Notes: generated from the letters alone by a model not told the origin. A DNA stretch of 64,000 nt from Pseudomonadota bacterium (GCA_016125035.1 WGMN01000004.1:30432-94431), one strand, 5' to 3'. Positions 1 through 7,125 are shown, counted from the first letter of the stretch. Translations and numbers: made by a program.

Positions 1-104
1 CGCCGGCGATTTTTGTGAACGGCACGCTGGTGAGCGGCGCGGTGCCCTATAAGGACCTGAAGAAGACGCTGGATGCCGAATATGCCAAGGCCACCAAAAA
101 GTAG
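1..104 (+). CDS. DsbA-family thiol-disulfide oxidoreductase, C-terminal end only
   Basis: The first 34 codons read in frame to a TAG at 102-104. The visible peptide contains PAIFVNGTLVSGAVPY followed by a helical, Lys-rich tail. The cis-Pro plus FVNG and SGA-PY pattern is typical of the C-terminal thioredoxin-fold segment of periplasmic DsbA/DsbG-like proteins, where the family binds substrate next to the CXXC site. The CXXC motif itself lies outside the window, so the redox role is inferred. The stop codon is also the first base triplet of a GGAACGA repeat tract. Confidence 0.6.
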   Translation, partial: PAIFVNGTLVSGAVPYKDLKKTLDAEYAKATKK

Positions 105-133
105 GAACGACGAACCAGGAACGAGGAACGAGG
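104..133 (+). repeat. GGAACGA tandem heptamer tract
   Basis: Starting at the last base of the stop codon of the preceding gene, the sequence reads GGAACGA, CGAACCA, GGAACGA, GGAACGA, GGG. The same unit recurs in intergenic DNA at 9348-9379 and, as four perfect copies, inside murE and murB. Confidence 0.85.
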
Positions 134-143
134 GCGGGGGGGG

Positions 144-163
144 CGCCGCCATGCGTGGCGGCG
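144..163 (+). promoter_or_regulatory. Hairpin covering the atpI-like start codon
   Basis: CGCCGCCA (144-151) pairs perfectly with TGGCGGCG (156-163) around a TGCG loop. The likely ATG start of the atpI-like gene (151-153) lies at the stem/loop junction, so a folded mRNA would partly hide the start. It follows directly on the heptamer tract. Function is inference. Confidence 0.5.
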
Positions 164-324
164 ACATTGGCGTGCATTTGTTTGTATGTGTGGGGTTGGG
201 CGCCGGGCTGGGCTATTTGCTGGACCGTTGGATGGGCTGGGGCGCGTGGGGGCTGACGGTGGGGTGCTTTTTAGGCTTTGGCGCGTGGTTGCGCGCGGTG
301 TGGAAGGTGATGAAGCAGGCTTAA
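151..324 (+). CDS. atpI: AtpI-like F1Fo ATPase assembly/membrane protein (short)
   Basis: The 57-residue product has two hydrophobic segments around the motif GLGYLLDRWMGWGAWGL, which resembles the GxxxGxxLDRxxG signature of AtpI/AtpZ proteins that help assemble the c-ring and carry ions. AtpI normally heads the F0 operon in alphaproteobacteria, which fits its position. It is shorter than usual (about 100 residues), because the N-terminal extension is missing or replaced by the repeat tract and hairpin just upstream. An in-frame ATG at 73 would overlap the DsbA-like gene and translate the repeat tract, so I prefer 151. Three minus-strand ORFs separate it from atpB. Confidence 0.6.
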   Translation: MRGGDIGVHLFVCVGLGAGLGYLLDRWMGWGAWGLTVGCFLGFGAWLRAVWKVMKQA

Positions 325-332
325 AAACGCAA

Positions 333-353
333 CAACTCCCCCGGCGGGAGTTG
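333..353 (-). terminator. Hairpin terminator between atpI-like and a small minus ORF
   Basis: CAACTCCC and GGGAGTTG form an 8-bp stem. On the minus strand the hairpin is followed by TTGCGTTTTT, giving a usable U-tract. It lies 9 bp after the plus-strand atpI stop and downstream of the minus-strand small ORF. Confidence 0.6.
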
Positions 354-384
354 TGCGAGCGATTTCGGCAATATGTTGGCACCC

Positions 385-486
385 TTAGGCATTGCCGATG
401 AGCAGGCCCACGGTGGCGATGAGGGTGAGTGCGGCGGCAACCGCGGCTATTTGGGGGTTGTGCAGGCTTGTGAGGAAGGTGCGCAT
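385..486 (-). CDS. Small single-span membrane protein, 33 residues
   Basis: A 33-codon ORF starts with ATG at 486 after a strong Shine-Dalgarno sequence (AAGGAGCCTGCC-ATG) and ends at TAA 385-387. The product starts MRTFLTSLHNPQ and continues with one hydrophobic stretch of about 20 residues rich in Ala, Leu and Val. A terminator lies just downstream. I do not recognise the family. The good ribosome site, hydrophobicity and terminator support a real micro-protein, but there is no comparative evidence. Confidence 0.45.
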   Translation of the reverse strand: MRTFLTSLHNPQIAAVAAALTLIATVGLLIGNA

Positions 487-582
487 GGCAGGCTCCTTGA
501 TATGCAGGTGACAAATGGAAGCATGGCGCGTGGGACGTGAGGTTATTGTGGGATGTTGGACCGGGTTTGCAAAGCTTTTTGC

Positions 583-921
583 CTAAAAAAATGCCCCCGC
601 TGTGGCGGGGGCGGCGAGGGCGGTGTGCCGGCGGGGTTGGAAATCCGGCTGGCTGACCAGGTAGGCGGGGATTGAGGCAAAGATAAAGACCACCACCGCG
701 AAGCTGAGCAGGCCCATGCCGTGCTTCATGGCCAGAAACGCCATGACGAACAGCGGGCAGAAGCTGGTGAGGTAGCACAGGGCCAGCCAGGTGAGCTGGC
801 CGCTGGCGTCATCGGTGGCGTTGAGCCCGCAGGTGCGGCCGATGGCCAGGCCGAGCAGCGTGGCGATGGCAAGAATGCCGAGGTTGCGGGAGGTGAGGAA
901 GTGTTGCGCGAGGGCGGGCAT
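583..921 (-). CDS. Hypothetical membrane protein, 112 residues
   Basis: The protein has three probable membrane segments (about residues 14-32, 44-62 and 70-92) and no recognised motif. Its last codons (…AGAFF, stop) are encoded by the hairpin and T-run of a rho-independent terminator, so the coding end and transcription end coincide. It is one of three minus-strand membrane ORFs lying between atpI and atpB, on the opposite strand to the ATP synthase genes. Confidence 0.5.
   Translation of the reverse strand: MPALAQHFLTSRNLGILAIATLLGLAIGRTCGLNATDDASGQLTWLALCYLTSFCPLFVMAFLAMKHGMGLLSFAVVVFIFASIPAYLVSQPDFQPRRHTALAAPATAGAFF
585..612 (-). terminator. Rho-independent terminator overlapping a gene end
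   Basis: On the minus strand GCCCCCGC, a short loop and GCGGGGGC are followed by seven T residues. The stop codon of the 583-921 gene falls within the T-run. Confidence 0.8.
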
Positions 922-1003
922 GGAGGGGCCTCGTTTGGGTGTGAAAAGGGCGGGGAGAAGGAGCCTTTTAGCCCTTTTTGGAGGGGTTGTCAGCGGGAAA
1001 ACG

Positions 1004-1034
1004 ACGTTTCCCCCGCGCTGGGCGGGGGAAACGT
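1004..1034 (-). terminator. 13-bp perfect hairpin downstream of a minus-strand gene
   Basis: ACGTTTCCCCCGC (1004-1016) pairs perfectly with GCGGGGGAAACGT (1022-1034), 12 bases beyond the stop of the 1046-1405 gene. The minus strand continues CGTTTTCCC, a modest T-tract. Confidence 0.65.
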
Positions 1035-1045
1035 TGGGGCGGGGG

Positions 1046-1405
1046 TTAACCCGCCCAGGGAGTGGCGTAGAAGTAGACCATCAGCCCGCTGAGCAGCGAG
1101 AGGATGACCGCCATGCCGCGGTAGACGAACCAGCCTGCGTTGGCGATGCTGTAGCTCATCTCCCGGAGCATCTGCGCGCCGCCCAGCCCTTCGTCGCTGC
1201 TGAGCGGCGGCGGAGTGGAGGCTTCGTTGGTAATTTCTACGCAGCGCTTGATGTTGTAGATGATCAGCGCGGCCATGAGGGCCAGGCCGAGCCATTCGGC
1301 GTTGCCGCCCAGGTGGATGAGGAGATTTTGTGCCAGCAGGGCGCAGAAGCTCCAGAACATGTACCAGGGCAGGCTTTTGAAGAGGGATTCCGAAGAGGTG
1401 CGCAT
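1046..1405 (-). CDS. Hypothetical membrane protein, 119 residues
   Basis: I chose ATG 1405 because GGAG lies 9 bases upstream; a TTG at 1441 would extend it by 12 residues. The product has hydrophobic segments near residues 12-30, 38-52 and 90-115, and a hydrophilic middle with SSDEGLGGAQ. No family is recognised. It lies divergently from atpB with 124 bases between starts. A perfect hairpin follows its stop. Function unknown. Confidence 0.5.
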   Translation of the reverse strand: MRTSSESLFKSLPWYMFWSFCALLAQNLLIHLGGNAEWLGLALMAALIIYNIKRCVEITNEASTPPPLSSDEGLGGAQMLREMSYSIANAGWFVYRGMAVILSLLSGLMVYFYATPWAG

Positions 1406-1529
1406 GCGGCAGTCTCCATGGGGGGCAAAGGAATGAATCAAACGATGGGACAGGTGCTACGTATACTATGGAGGCAAGGTGTTGGGAAGTGTTGACGCGG
1501 GAGAGGGGCGTTGGTAAGAACGCAGGCGT

Positions 1530-2261
1530 ATGAACCCGCTGCACCAGTTTGAAGTTGCCCCGTTGTTCCCCCTTATGGTGGGCGGATGGGACCTTTCCAT
1601 TACCAATCAGGCCTTGTGGACAGGCATTGCGGTGGCGATGGTGATTGCGCTGTTTAGCGCCGGAGTGGCGCGCATGCGCCTGGTGCCCGGCCGGTTGCAG
1701 AGCTTTGTGGAGCTGACGGTGGGGTTCATCCAGGACCTTTCCGGAGGCATTGTGGGGCCGAAGGGGGTGGCGTTCTTCCCGCTGATTTTGACGGTGTTCC
1801 TGTTCGTTTCATGCCTGAACCTGGTGGGCATGCTGCCCCATGCCTTTACCGCCACCAGCCAGATCACCACCACCGGCTACATGGCCGTGCTGGTGTTTGC
1901 CATGGTGCTGGTGGTGGGGTTTGCCACCCAGGGGTTGCACTTTTTGGCGATGTTTTACCCCCACGGCACGCCGTGGTGGCTGGCGCCGCTGATCGTGCCG
2001 CTGGAGTTGATCTCATTTTTGGCGCGCCCCTTTACCCTGGCGATACGTTTGACCGCCAACATGGTGGCCGGGCACGTGCTGCTGAAGGTGTTTGCCAGCT
2101 TTTGCATTATGCTGATGGGCTGGTTCACCGTCAGCCTGGCCGCGCCGTTTGTGATGTTGCTGGCGATCACCGCGCTGGAGCTTTTTGTGGCGTTGTTGCA
2201 GGCCTACATTTTTACCGTGCTGACCTGCGTTTATCTGAACGACGCCTTGAACGGGCATTAG
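1530..2261 (+). CDS. atpB: ATP synthase F0 subunit a
   Basis: Subunit a forms the two proton half-channels beside the c-ring in the inner membrane. The 243-residue product has the expected five to six membrane helices. The essential Arg sits in LAIRLTANMVAGHVLL (around residue 173), and the family pattern NLVGMLPHAFTATSQI lies near residue 94. Length is normal. It is followed by atpE and atpF. Its stop codon opens a short repeat tract. The start ATG lacks a strong ribosome site. Confidence 0.96.
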   Translation: MNPLHQFEVAPLFPLMVGGWDLSITNQALWTGIAVAMVIALFSAGVARMRLVPGRLQSFVELTVGFIQDLSGGIVGPKGVAFFPLILTVFLFVSCLNLVGMLPHAFTATSQITTTGYMAVLVFAMVLVVGFATQGLHFLAMFYPHGTPWWLAPLIVPLELISFLARPFTLAIRLTANMVAGHVLLKVFASFCIMLMGWFTVSLAAPFVMLLAITALELFVALLQAYIFTVLTCVYLNDALNGH

Positions 2262-2284
2262 GCCAGGTTGTAGGTGGTAGGGGG
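2261..2284 (+). repeat. Short heptamer tract after atpB (GGTTGTA, GGTGGTA)
   Basis: Directly after the atpB stop TAG come GGCCA, GGTTGTA, GGTGGTA and GGGGG. The unit matches the longer tract between flhF and flhG at 14333-14363. An imperfect hairpin (TTGGCCCTT with AAGGGCCCAA) follows at about 2285-2332, before atpE. Confidence 0.55.
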
Positions 2285-2370
2285 TTTTTGGCCCTTGCCT
2301 CTGGCCCGAGGGTTGGGTATAAGGGCCCAAGTTTTGCAAAAACCGTTAACAAACCGAGGATAAAGACCCC

Positions 2371-2634
2371 ATGGAACCCACCGTTGTGACCCACGCCGCC
2401 GCTGCCGCCGATTTGACCATGCTGAAAGCCATTGGTGCCGGTTTGGCCGCCTGCGGGATGATCGGCGCAGGGATTGGTTTGGGGATCGTGTTCGGCAAGT
2501 TTTTTGAAGCCGTGGGCCGTCAGCCCGCCGCCGAAAACATTTTGAAGACCTACCTGTTCATCGGCATGGCGCTGGTGGAAGCCATTGCGCTGTTCGCCTT
2601 TGTGATCGCCATTATGGTGATGTTTGTTCTTTAA
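2371..2634 (+). CDS. atpE: ATP synthase F0 subunit c
   Basis: The 87-residue hairpin protein has a Gly/Ala-rich first helix (GAGIGLGIVFGKFFEAVGRQP) leading to the RQP loop. The second helix carries the proton-binding Glu in ALVEAIALFAFVIA. The loop GRQPAAE is the F1-contacting polar turn. Size and order (a, c, b) fit the F0 operon. A good ribosome site (CCGAGG) lies upstream of ATG 2371. Confidence 0.97.
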   Translation: MEPTVVTHAAAAADLTMLKAIGAGLAACGMIGAGIGLGIVFGKFFEAVGRQPAAENILKTYLFIGMALVEAIALFAFVIAIMVMFVL

Positions 2635-2675
2635 GGCCTAAAACAACCAAGCCAAGCACCTAAGAGGGCGCCCTT

Positions 2676-3170
2676 ATGCAGCTGTTTGTGATGACCTACC
2701 TGGAAAGCCAGTACTTTTGGACCACGGTGGCGTTTTTGATTCTGCTGGGGGTGATGTGGAAGTTTGTGGTGCCGGCCGTGCTGGCCACCCTGGACGCCCG
2801 TGCCGCCAAGATTGCCGGCGACCTGGATGCCGCAGAGCGCAGCCGCCTGGACGCCGAGGGCGTGCTGGCCGACTACAACGCCAAGCTTACCCAGGCCAAG
2901 AAGGAAGCAGGCGAGATCGTCAGCCGTGCCCGGGCAGAGGCCGAGGCGCTGGCGCAGGAGCGCATCCACCAGGTGGAAAGCGACCTGGCGCGTAAGGCTG
3001 ATGAGGCAAGGAAGAGCATTGCCGCCGCCAAGGCCGAGGCGCTGGGTGCCGTGCGCGCCGAAGTGGCCGAAATGGTGGTGCAGGTGAGCGAAAAAGTGCT
3101 CAAAGGCAGCGTGGACGCCAAGGCAGCCAAGAAATTGACCGATGAGGCTTTGCGTAAGGAATTGAATTAA
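2676..3170 (+). CDS. atpF: ATP synthase F0 subunit b
   Basis: The peripheral stator subunit has one N-terminal membrane helix (residues about 10-32, with WTTVAFLILLGVMWKFVVP). A long charged Ala/Glu/Lys-rich helix follows, which dimerises and reaches to F1. It is 164 residues long. Only one b-type gene follows atpE; many alphaproteobacteria have both b' and b here. A terminator follows, so the F1 genes lie elsewhere. Confidence 0.93.
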   Translation: MQLFVMTYLESQYFWTTVAFLILLGVMWKFVVPAVLATLDARAAKIAGDLDAAERSRLDAEGVLADYNAKLTQAKKEAGEIVSRARAEAEALAQERIHQVESDLARKADEARKSIAAAKAEALGAVRAEVAEMVVQVSEKVLKGSVDAKAAKKLTDEALRKELN

Positions 3171-3186
3171 TTAGGTTATTTTGCAA

Positions 3187-3210
3187 GGCGGGGCGGAAGC
3201 CCCGTTTTTT
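3187..3210 (+). terminator. Rho-independent terminator of the F0 operon
   Basis: CGGGGC, a GGAA tetraloop and GCCCCG are followed by six T residues, 17 bases after the atpF stop. Confidence 0.92.
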
Positions 3211-3211
3211 G

Positions 3212-3240
3212 TTGACCCGGGAGGGGGTTTTGCCCTAGAT
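3212..3240 (+). promoter_or_regulatory. Probable sigma-70 promoter of rpmE
   Basis: TTGACC (3212-3217) and CTAGAT (3235-3240) are separated by exactly 17 bases. They lie right after the F0 terminator and 49 bases before the rpmE start. Confidence 0.55.
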
Positions 3241-3288
3241 GGGCGCGAAAAGCTTGGTCGGAACCAAGCGCAATGGAAGGATTTGACG

Positions 3289-3543
3289 ATGAAGAGCGAT
3301 ATTCACCCGGTTTACCACATGGTTGAGGTGCAAATGACCGATGGCAGCACCTACAAGACCCGCACCACCTGGGGCCAGGAAGGCGAGACCCTGCAATTGG
3401 TGATCGACAGCAAAAACCACCCCGCCTACACCGGCGAGCGCAAGATTTTGGACAGCATGGGCCGCATGGAGAAATTCATGAAGAAATACGGCGCCAGCGA
3501 AAAGAACGTGGTTGCTGCGGCCGCCCCCGAACAGAGCGCCTAA
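3289..3543 (+). CDS. rpmE: 50S ribosomal protein L31
   Basis: The 84-residue protein begins [20 protein letters not shown] and continues with the TRTTWGQEG motif typical of alphaproteobacterial L31. It belongs to the Cys-free form, which lacks the CXXC zinc site. L31 bridges the ribosomal subunits. I used ATG 3289, which has AAGGA upstream. It has its own promoter and a terminator shared with convergent cheW. Confidence 0.96.
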   Translation: MKSDIHPVYHMVEVQMTDGSTYKTRTTWGQEGETLQLVIDSKNHPAYTGERKILDSMGRMEKFMKKYGASEKNVVAAAAPEQSA

Positions 3544-3562
3544 GTGTGGAATTACAAAAAAT

Positions 3563-3584
3563 GCCGCCCGAGGGCGGCTTTTTT
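3563..3584. terminator. Bidirectional terminator between rpmE and cheW
   Basis: GCCGCCC and GGGCGGC enclose a 2-base loop. Six T residues follow on the plus strand and six A residues precede it, so it can stop transcription from both sides. Confidence 0.9.
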
Positions 3585-3596
3585 GTGCGGGCGGGA

Positions 3597-4115
3597 TTAG
3601 GAGGATTTTTCCAGCGCGTTGATCTCGTCGTGGCTGAAGACTTTGCGCATGTCGATGTGCACGATCATTTTATCTTCATGGTTGGAGATGCCCTTGATGT
3701 ATTCTGACCCGATGGAGCCGGCCACCAGGGCGGGCGGCGGGTTGATGGTATCGGTGGGGATGCGTTCCACCTCGCGCACGGCATCCACAATAAGGCCGAT
3801 GACCATGTTGTTGCCCAGTTCCACCACGATGATGCGGGTGTCTTCGCCGGCTTTCTCGGACGTGAGGCCGAAGCGTTTGCGTAAATCCACCACCGGGATG
3901 ATCTGGCCGCGCAGGTTGATGACACCTTCCACGAAGGGCGGGGCTTGCGGCACAGGGGTGATGGTGGTCATGCGGATGATCTCGCGCACGTCGAGGATGG
4001 GGAGGGCGAAGATCTCGCCAAAGAGCTCGAAGGTGACCAGTTGCTGCAGAGCGGAGTTGCTGCAGAGCGGACATGACCTCGGTTTTATTACGCGCGGCCG
4101 GCGCGGTGTTGGCAT
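3597..4115 (-). CDS. cheW: Chemotaxis coupling protein CheW, N-terminus altered by a 16-bp duplication
   Basis: CheW links chemoreceptors to CheA. The core is clear: LVTFELFGEIFALPI, DVREIIR, VEGVINLRGQIIPVVDLR and the C-terminal KGI…HIDMRKVF. The first residues are disturbed. A perfect 16-bp tandem duplication (4039-4070) shifts the frame, so the natural ATG at 4122 (MLNANTAPAARNK…) runs out of frame. The CheW core is instead read only from an overlapping ATG at 4115 (MPTPRRPRV…). Removing one repeat unit restores MLNAN…MSALQQLVTFELF. It could be a mutation, a reversible switch or an assembly error. The gene lies divergently from fliI. Confidence 0.85.
   Translation of the reverse strand: MPTPRRPRVIKPRSCPLCSNSALQQLVTFELFGEIFALPILDVREIIRMTTITPVPQAPPFVEGVINLRGQIIPVVDLRKRFGLTSEKAGEDTRIIVVELGNNMVIGLIVDAVREVERIPTDTINPPPALVAGSIGSEYIKGISNHEDKMIVHIDMRKVFSHDEINALEKSS
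4039..4070 (-). repeat. Perfect 16-bp tandem duplication at the cheW N-terminus
   Basis: AGTTGCTGCAGAGCGG occurs twice back to back (4039-4054 and 4055-4070). Sixteen is not a multiple of three, so gain or loss of one unit changes the frame joining the cheW start to its domain. Confidence 0.95.
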
Positions 4116-4162
4116 TGAGCATGGGGCGAGCCTTTGTTTTTTTTGGCCCCTGGTGAAGAGCC

Positions 4163-5569
4163 TTGTTGCAAGTGATTGTAACGGCGGCGGCGGGGGTGGG
4201 CAAGTGGGCCCGAGCCGTGGCACCATGCGGTGTGGAATTGCAGCAACTGCCAGACCTGACCGAACGCCTGGGCAAGGTGCCCATGGGCCGCGTGTATGGC
4301 CGCGTTTGCGGTGTGGAAGGGCTGGTGGTGAAAGTGGCCGGGTTGGGTGAGGTGGCGATGGGCAGCCGCTGTAGGATATTGGACATACCCGGAGAGGGGC
4401 AGGGGGCCGCCCGCATGGGGGAAGTGATTGGCTACAATGACGGCACCACCTTGTTGATGCCTTACGGCGCGCTGGACGGCATTGCCACCGGCAACCGTGT
4501 GTACCCCGACCCGTTGCCGCCGACGGTACGCATTAACCACAGTTGGATCGGCCGGGTGGTGAACGGTTTGGGCGAACCGCTGGACGGCAAAGGCCCGTTG
4601 GCCCACCACGGCGGCGAAGACCGCGCGCTGAAGGCCGGGCCGCCGCCGGCCTTCCAGCGTGGCATGGTGGGGGCCAAGATGGACACCGGCGTGCGGGTGC
4701 TGAACACCATGTTACCGCTGTGCGAGGGGCAGCGGTTGGGCATTTTTTCAGGCAGTGGGGTGGGCAAGAGTGTGCTGATGGGCATGCTGGGGCGCCACAG
4801 CAATGCCGAGATTACGGTGATCGGGTTGATCGGCGAGCGTGGCAAGGAGTTGAACGAGTTTATTAAAGAACAGCTGGGTGAGGCCGGGTTGGCGCGCAGT
4901 GTGTTGATAACCGCCACCGGCGACGAGCCGCCGCTGATGCGCCGCATGGCGGCTTATCTGACCATGGCGGTGGCCGAGTATTTTAGGGATTGCGGCTTTA
5001 AGGTGCTGTTGATGATGGACAGTGTGACCCGCCTGGCCCAGGCGCAGCGCGAGATTGGCCTGGCCAGCCGCGAGCCGCCCACCACGCGCGGCTACACGCC
5101 CAGTGTGTTTGCCGAGTTGCCGCGGTTGCTGGAGCGTGCCGGGCCGGGTGTGGGCAAGGGGATGATCAGCGCCATTTTTACGGTGCTGGTGGAAGGGAGT
5201 GACATGGAAGAGCCGGTGGCCGATGCGGTGCGCGGGATTTTGGACGGGCACATTGTGTTGACGCGGCAGCTTGCAGAGCGCGGGCACTTCCCCGCCATTG
5301 ACGTGTTGCAGAGTGTGAGCCGCATGGTGCCCAAGTGCCTGACGCCGCAGGAGAACGAGTTGGTGATGAAGACCCGGCAGATGCTGGCTGTTTATAATGA
5401 CATGGAAGAGTTGATCCGCCTGGGGGCTTATGTGAAGGGCAGCGACCCGCAGGTGGATGAGGCGATTGCCAGGATGCCGAAGCTGGAAGCCTTTTTGTGC
5501 CAGAAGCCGGAAGAGAAAACCACCATGCCGGAGAGCTTTAAACAGCTGGGCGCAGCACTGGCGGGATAG
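4163..5569 (+). CDS. fliI: Flagellar export ATPase
   Basis: FliI is the hexameric, F1-beta-like ATPase that powers type III flagellar export. The Walker A loop GSGVGKSVLMG lies near residue 197, and the Walker B region VLLMMDSVTRLAQAQREIGL and the export-ATPase signature REPPTTRGYTPSVF follow. It is 468 residues from TTG 4163; GTG 4232 is an alternative start giving a shorter N-terminus, and neither has a strong ribosome site. fliJ follows 8 bases later. Confidence 0.95.
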   Translation: MLQVIVTAAAGVGKWARAVAPCGVELQQLPDLTERLGKVPMGRVYGRVCGVEGLVVKVAGLGEVAMGSRCRILDIPGEGQGAARMGEVIGYNDGTTLLMPYGALDGIATGNRVYPDPLPPTVRINHSWIGRVVNGLGEPLDGKGPLAHHGGEDRALKAGPPPAFQRGMVGAKMDTGVRVLNTMLPLCEGQRLGIFSGSGVGKSVLMGMLGRHSNAEITVIGLIGERGKELNEFIKEQLGEAGLARSVLITATGDEPPLMRRMAAYLTMAVAEYFRDCGFKVLLMMDSVTRLAQAQREIGLASREPPTTRGYTPSVFAELPRLLERAGPGVGKGMISAIFTVLVEGSDMEEPVADAVRGILDGHIVLTRQLAERGHFPAIDVLQSVSRMVPKCLTPQENELVMKTRQMLAVYNDMEELIRLGAYVKGSDPQVDEAIARMPKLEAFLCQKPEEKTTMPESFKQLGAALAG

Positions 5570-5577
5570 CCTAGGCG

Positions 5578-6000
5578 ATGGCGCAAAGCACGTTGCCGAC
5601 GCTGATAAAAATTGCCGAGCGCAAGGTGGAGGATATTCAGCTGGAGCTGGGCCGCACCGCCCGCGCGCTGGAGGCTGTGCGCAATGACATGGCCACGCGG
5701 GAGGAAGCCATGGAGAAGGCTTTTGCAGACGCGGTGGGAAGCGATGACTTGAGGGAGTTGCAGGCGGTGGGGGCCTTCCGCGAGCGGTTGACGCGCGAGG
5801 TGAACCAGTTGCGCGAGATTGAGGCCGGGCTGGTGCAACAGGAGGCGGCGGTGCGCAGCCGCCTGCAGGAGGCTTTTTTGGAACAGAAGCGTTACGAGCT
5901 TTTGCAGCAGCGCAAGGAGATGGCCGAGAAAAAGGCCCACGACCGCAAGGCGCAGGCGGTGTTGGATGATTTGGGGCAAAAGAAAGTTATTGGTAATTAG
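5578..6000 (+). CDS. fliJ: Flagellar export chaperone FliJ
   Basis: The 140-residue protein is almost wholly alpha-helical coiled coil, rich in Glu, Arg, Ala and Gln. Together with its place right after fliI, this identifies FliJ, the stalk-like partner of the FliI hexamer. Its last codons (VIGN, stop) form part of the left arm of a long inverted-repeat element, so the element was either inserted over, or grew out of, the gene end. Confidence 0.88.
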   Translation: MAQSTLPTLIKIAERKVEDIQLELGRTARALEAVRNDMATREEAMEKAFADAVGSDDLRELQAVGAFRERLTREVNQLREIEAGLVQQEAAVRSRLQEAFLEQKRYELLQQRKEMAEKKAHDRKAQAVLDDLGQKKVIGN

Positions 6001-6097
6001 TTATTAGTGATGAGTGGCAAGCTTCCTCAGCAAGCAGATTAACCGCAAGGCAGTGGAGGCTGCACTTACTAATCACTAATAACTAATTAACAATAAC
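5986..6097. repeat. Long inverted-repeat element between convergent fliJ and cheR
   Basis: The left arm (5986-6016) and the reverse complement of the right arm (6067-6097) match over about 30 bases with two mismatches. Each arm is built of degenerate 7-mers (GTTATTG, GTAATTA, GTTATTA, GTGATGA). The 50-base centre has a smaller stem, AGCTTCC with GGAGGCT. The left arm includes the last five codons of fliJ, and the right arm begins about 9 bases from the cheR stop. The element is AT-rich in a GC-rich genome. Confidence 0.9.
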
Positions 6098-6105
6098 TCA
6101 ATAGA

Positions 6106-7125
6106 TTAGACGTTGTACTTGGGGGTTCCCGGCGGGGCTTTGGTGTAGGCGATGGCCGCGGAGTGGGTTTTGTCGGGCTTTAAGAGGTGGCGCTGGCCGT
6201 AGATGTTCTCGGAGTGGCCGAGCAGGGTGAAGCCGTCGTCCACCATGTTCCCGACCATGTTTTTGACCACCTTCTCTTTGCTGGCTTCGTCGAAATAGAT
6301 GAGCACGTTGCGGCAGAAGATGATGTCGAACTTGCCCAGTGCGCCGGTGCGCGCGGCGTCGGTGAGGTTGCCCTCCTGGAAGCGGCACAGCGATTTGACC
6401 TCGGGCTTGAGGGCCCATGTTTCCGTGCCGACGCTGCCCGTGGATGTGCCGGCATCGTGGACGAAATACTGCTGCAGCAGTGCCGGAGGCACGTTGCGGA
6501 TATTGTACTTGCGGTAGACGCCGGCGCGGGCTTTGGCCAGTGCGTCGTGGCAGATGTCGGTGCCCACCAGCTCGAATTGCAGGTCTTTGCCGATGAGGCC
6601 GAGGTCTTTGAGCATGAGGGCGATGGTGTAGAGCTCATCGCCGGTGGAGGAGGCGGCGCTCCAGATGCGGAACTTGAGCTGGCGCTGGGCGCGGCGCGCG
6701 AAGACCAGCGGCATGAGGATTTCATCCCGGAAGGCCTGGAGCTGGGGCTCGTGGCGGAAAAAGAAGGTTTCGTTGATGGTGATCTCATCGACCAGGAAGC
6801 CGTACTCCGCACGGCCGGAGGGGCTATCGAGGTAGGTGAGGTAGGCGTCGAACCCTTTGAGCCCCAGGGCCTGGACGCGGTTATCGAGCTTGGAGGCGAG
6901 GAAGTAGGACTTGTTGGCCTCGAAGCGCATGCCGGAGAGGTCGTACACCATGGTGGCGAACTTTTGGAATTGGGCGTCGGTGAGTTGGGGGCGGGGGGCG
7001 CTGGTGCGTGGTGCGGCCGCAGGTGTAGCGGCAGGCGCGGCGGCGGCCGCAGACGGGACAGGGGAAGGTGAGGCGATGGCCATGACTGGGAACCTGCGTG
7101 AGGCAAGTGTATTTTGCAAGGCCAT
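6106..7125 (-). CDS. cheR: Chemotaxis protein methyltransferase CheR
   Basis: CheR transfers methyl groups from SAM to glutamates of chemoreceptors. The product has a helical N-terminal domain (QLTDAQFQKFATMVYDLSG). The SAM-binding domain reads IWSAASSTGDELYTIALML in place of the common CSTGEEPYS, then ELVGTDICHDALAKAR and the family signature FDIIFCRNVLIYFDE. About 45 Ala/Pro-rich residues precede the domain. It is 339 residues from ATG 7125; an internal ATG 14 codons later is possible. Confidence 0.95.
   Translation of the reverse strand: MALQNTLASRRFPVMAIASPSPVPSAAAAAPAATPAAAPRTSAPRPQLTDAQFQKFATMVYDLSGMRFEANKSYFLASKLDNRVQALGLKGFDAYLTYLDSPSGRAEYGFLVDEITINETFFFRHEPQLQAFRDEILMPLVFARRAQRQLKFRIWSAASSTGDELYTIALMLKDLGLIGKDLQFELVGTDICHDALAKARAGVYRKYNIRNVPPALLQQYFVHDAGTSTGSVGTETWALKPEVKSLCRFQEGNLTDAARTGALGKFDIIFCRNVLIYFDEASKEKVVKNMVGNMVDDGFTLLGHSENIYGQRHLLKPDKTHSAAIAYTKAPPGTPKYNV

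Noticed and set aside
104..133. Repeat tracts as CRISPR arrays
   Set aside because: Units are only about 7 bases with no spacers, and there are no cas genes in the window.
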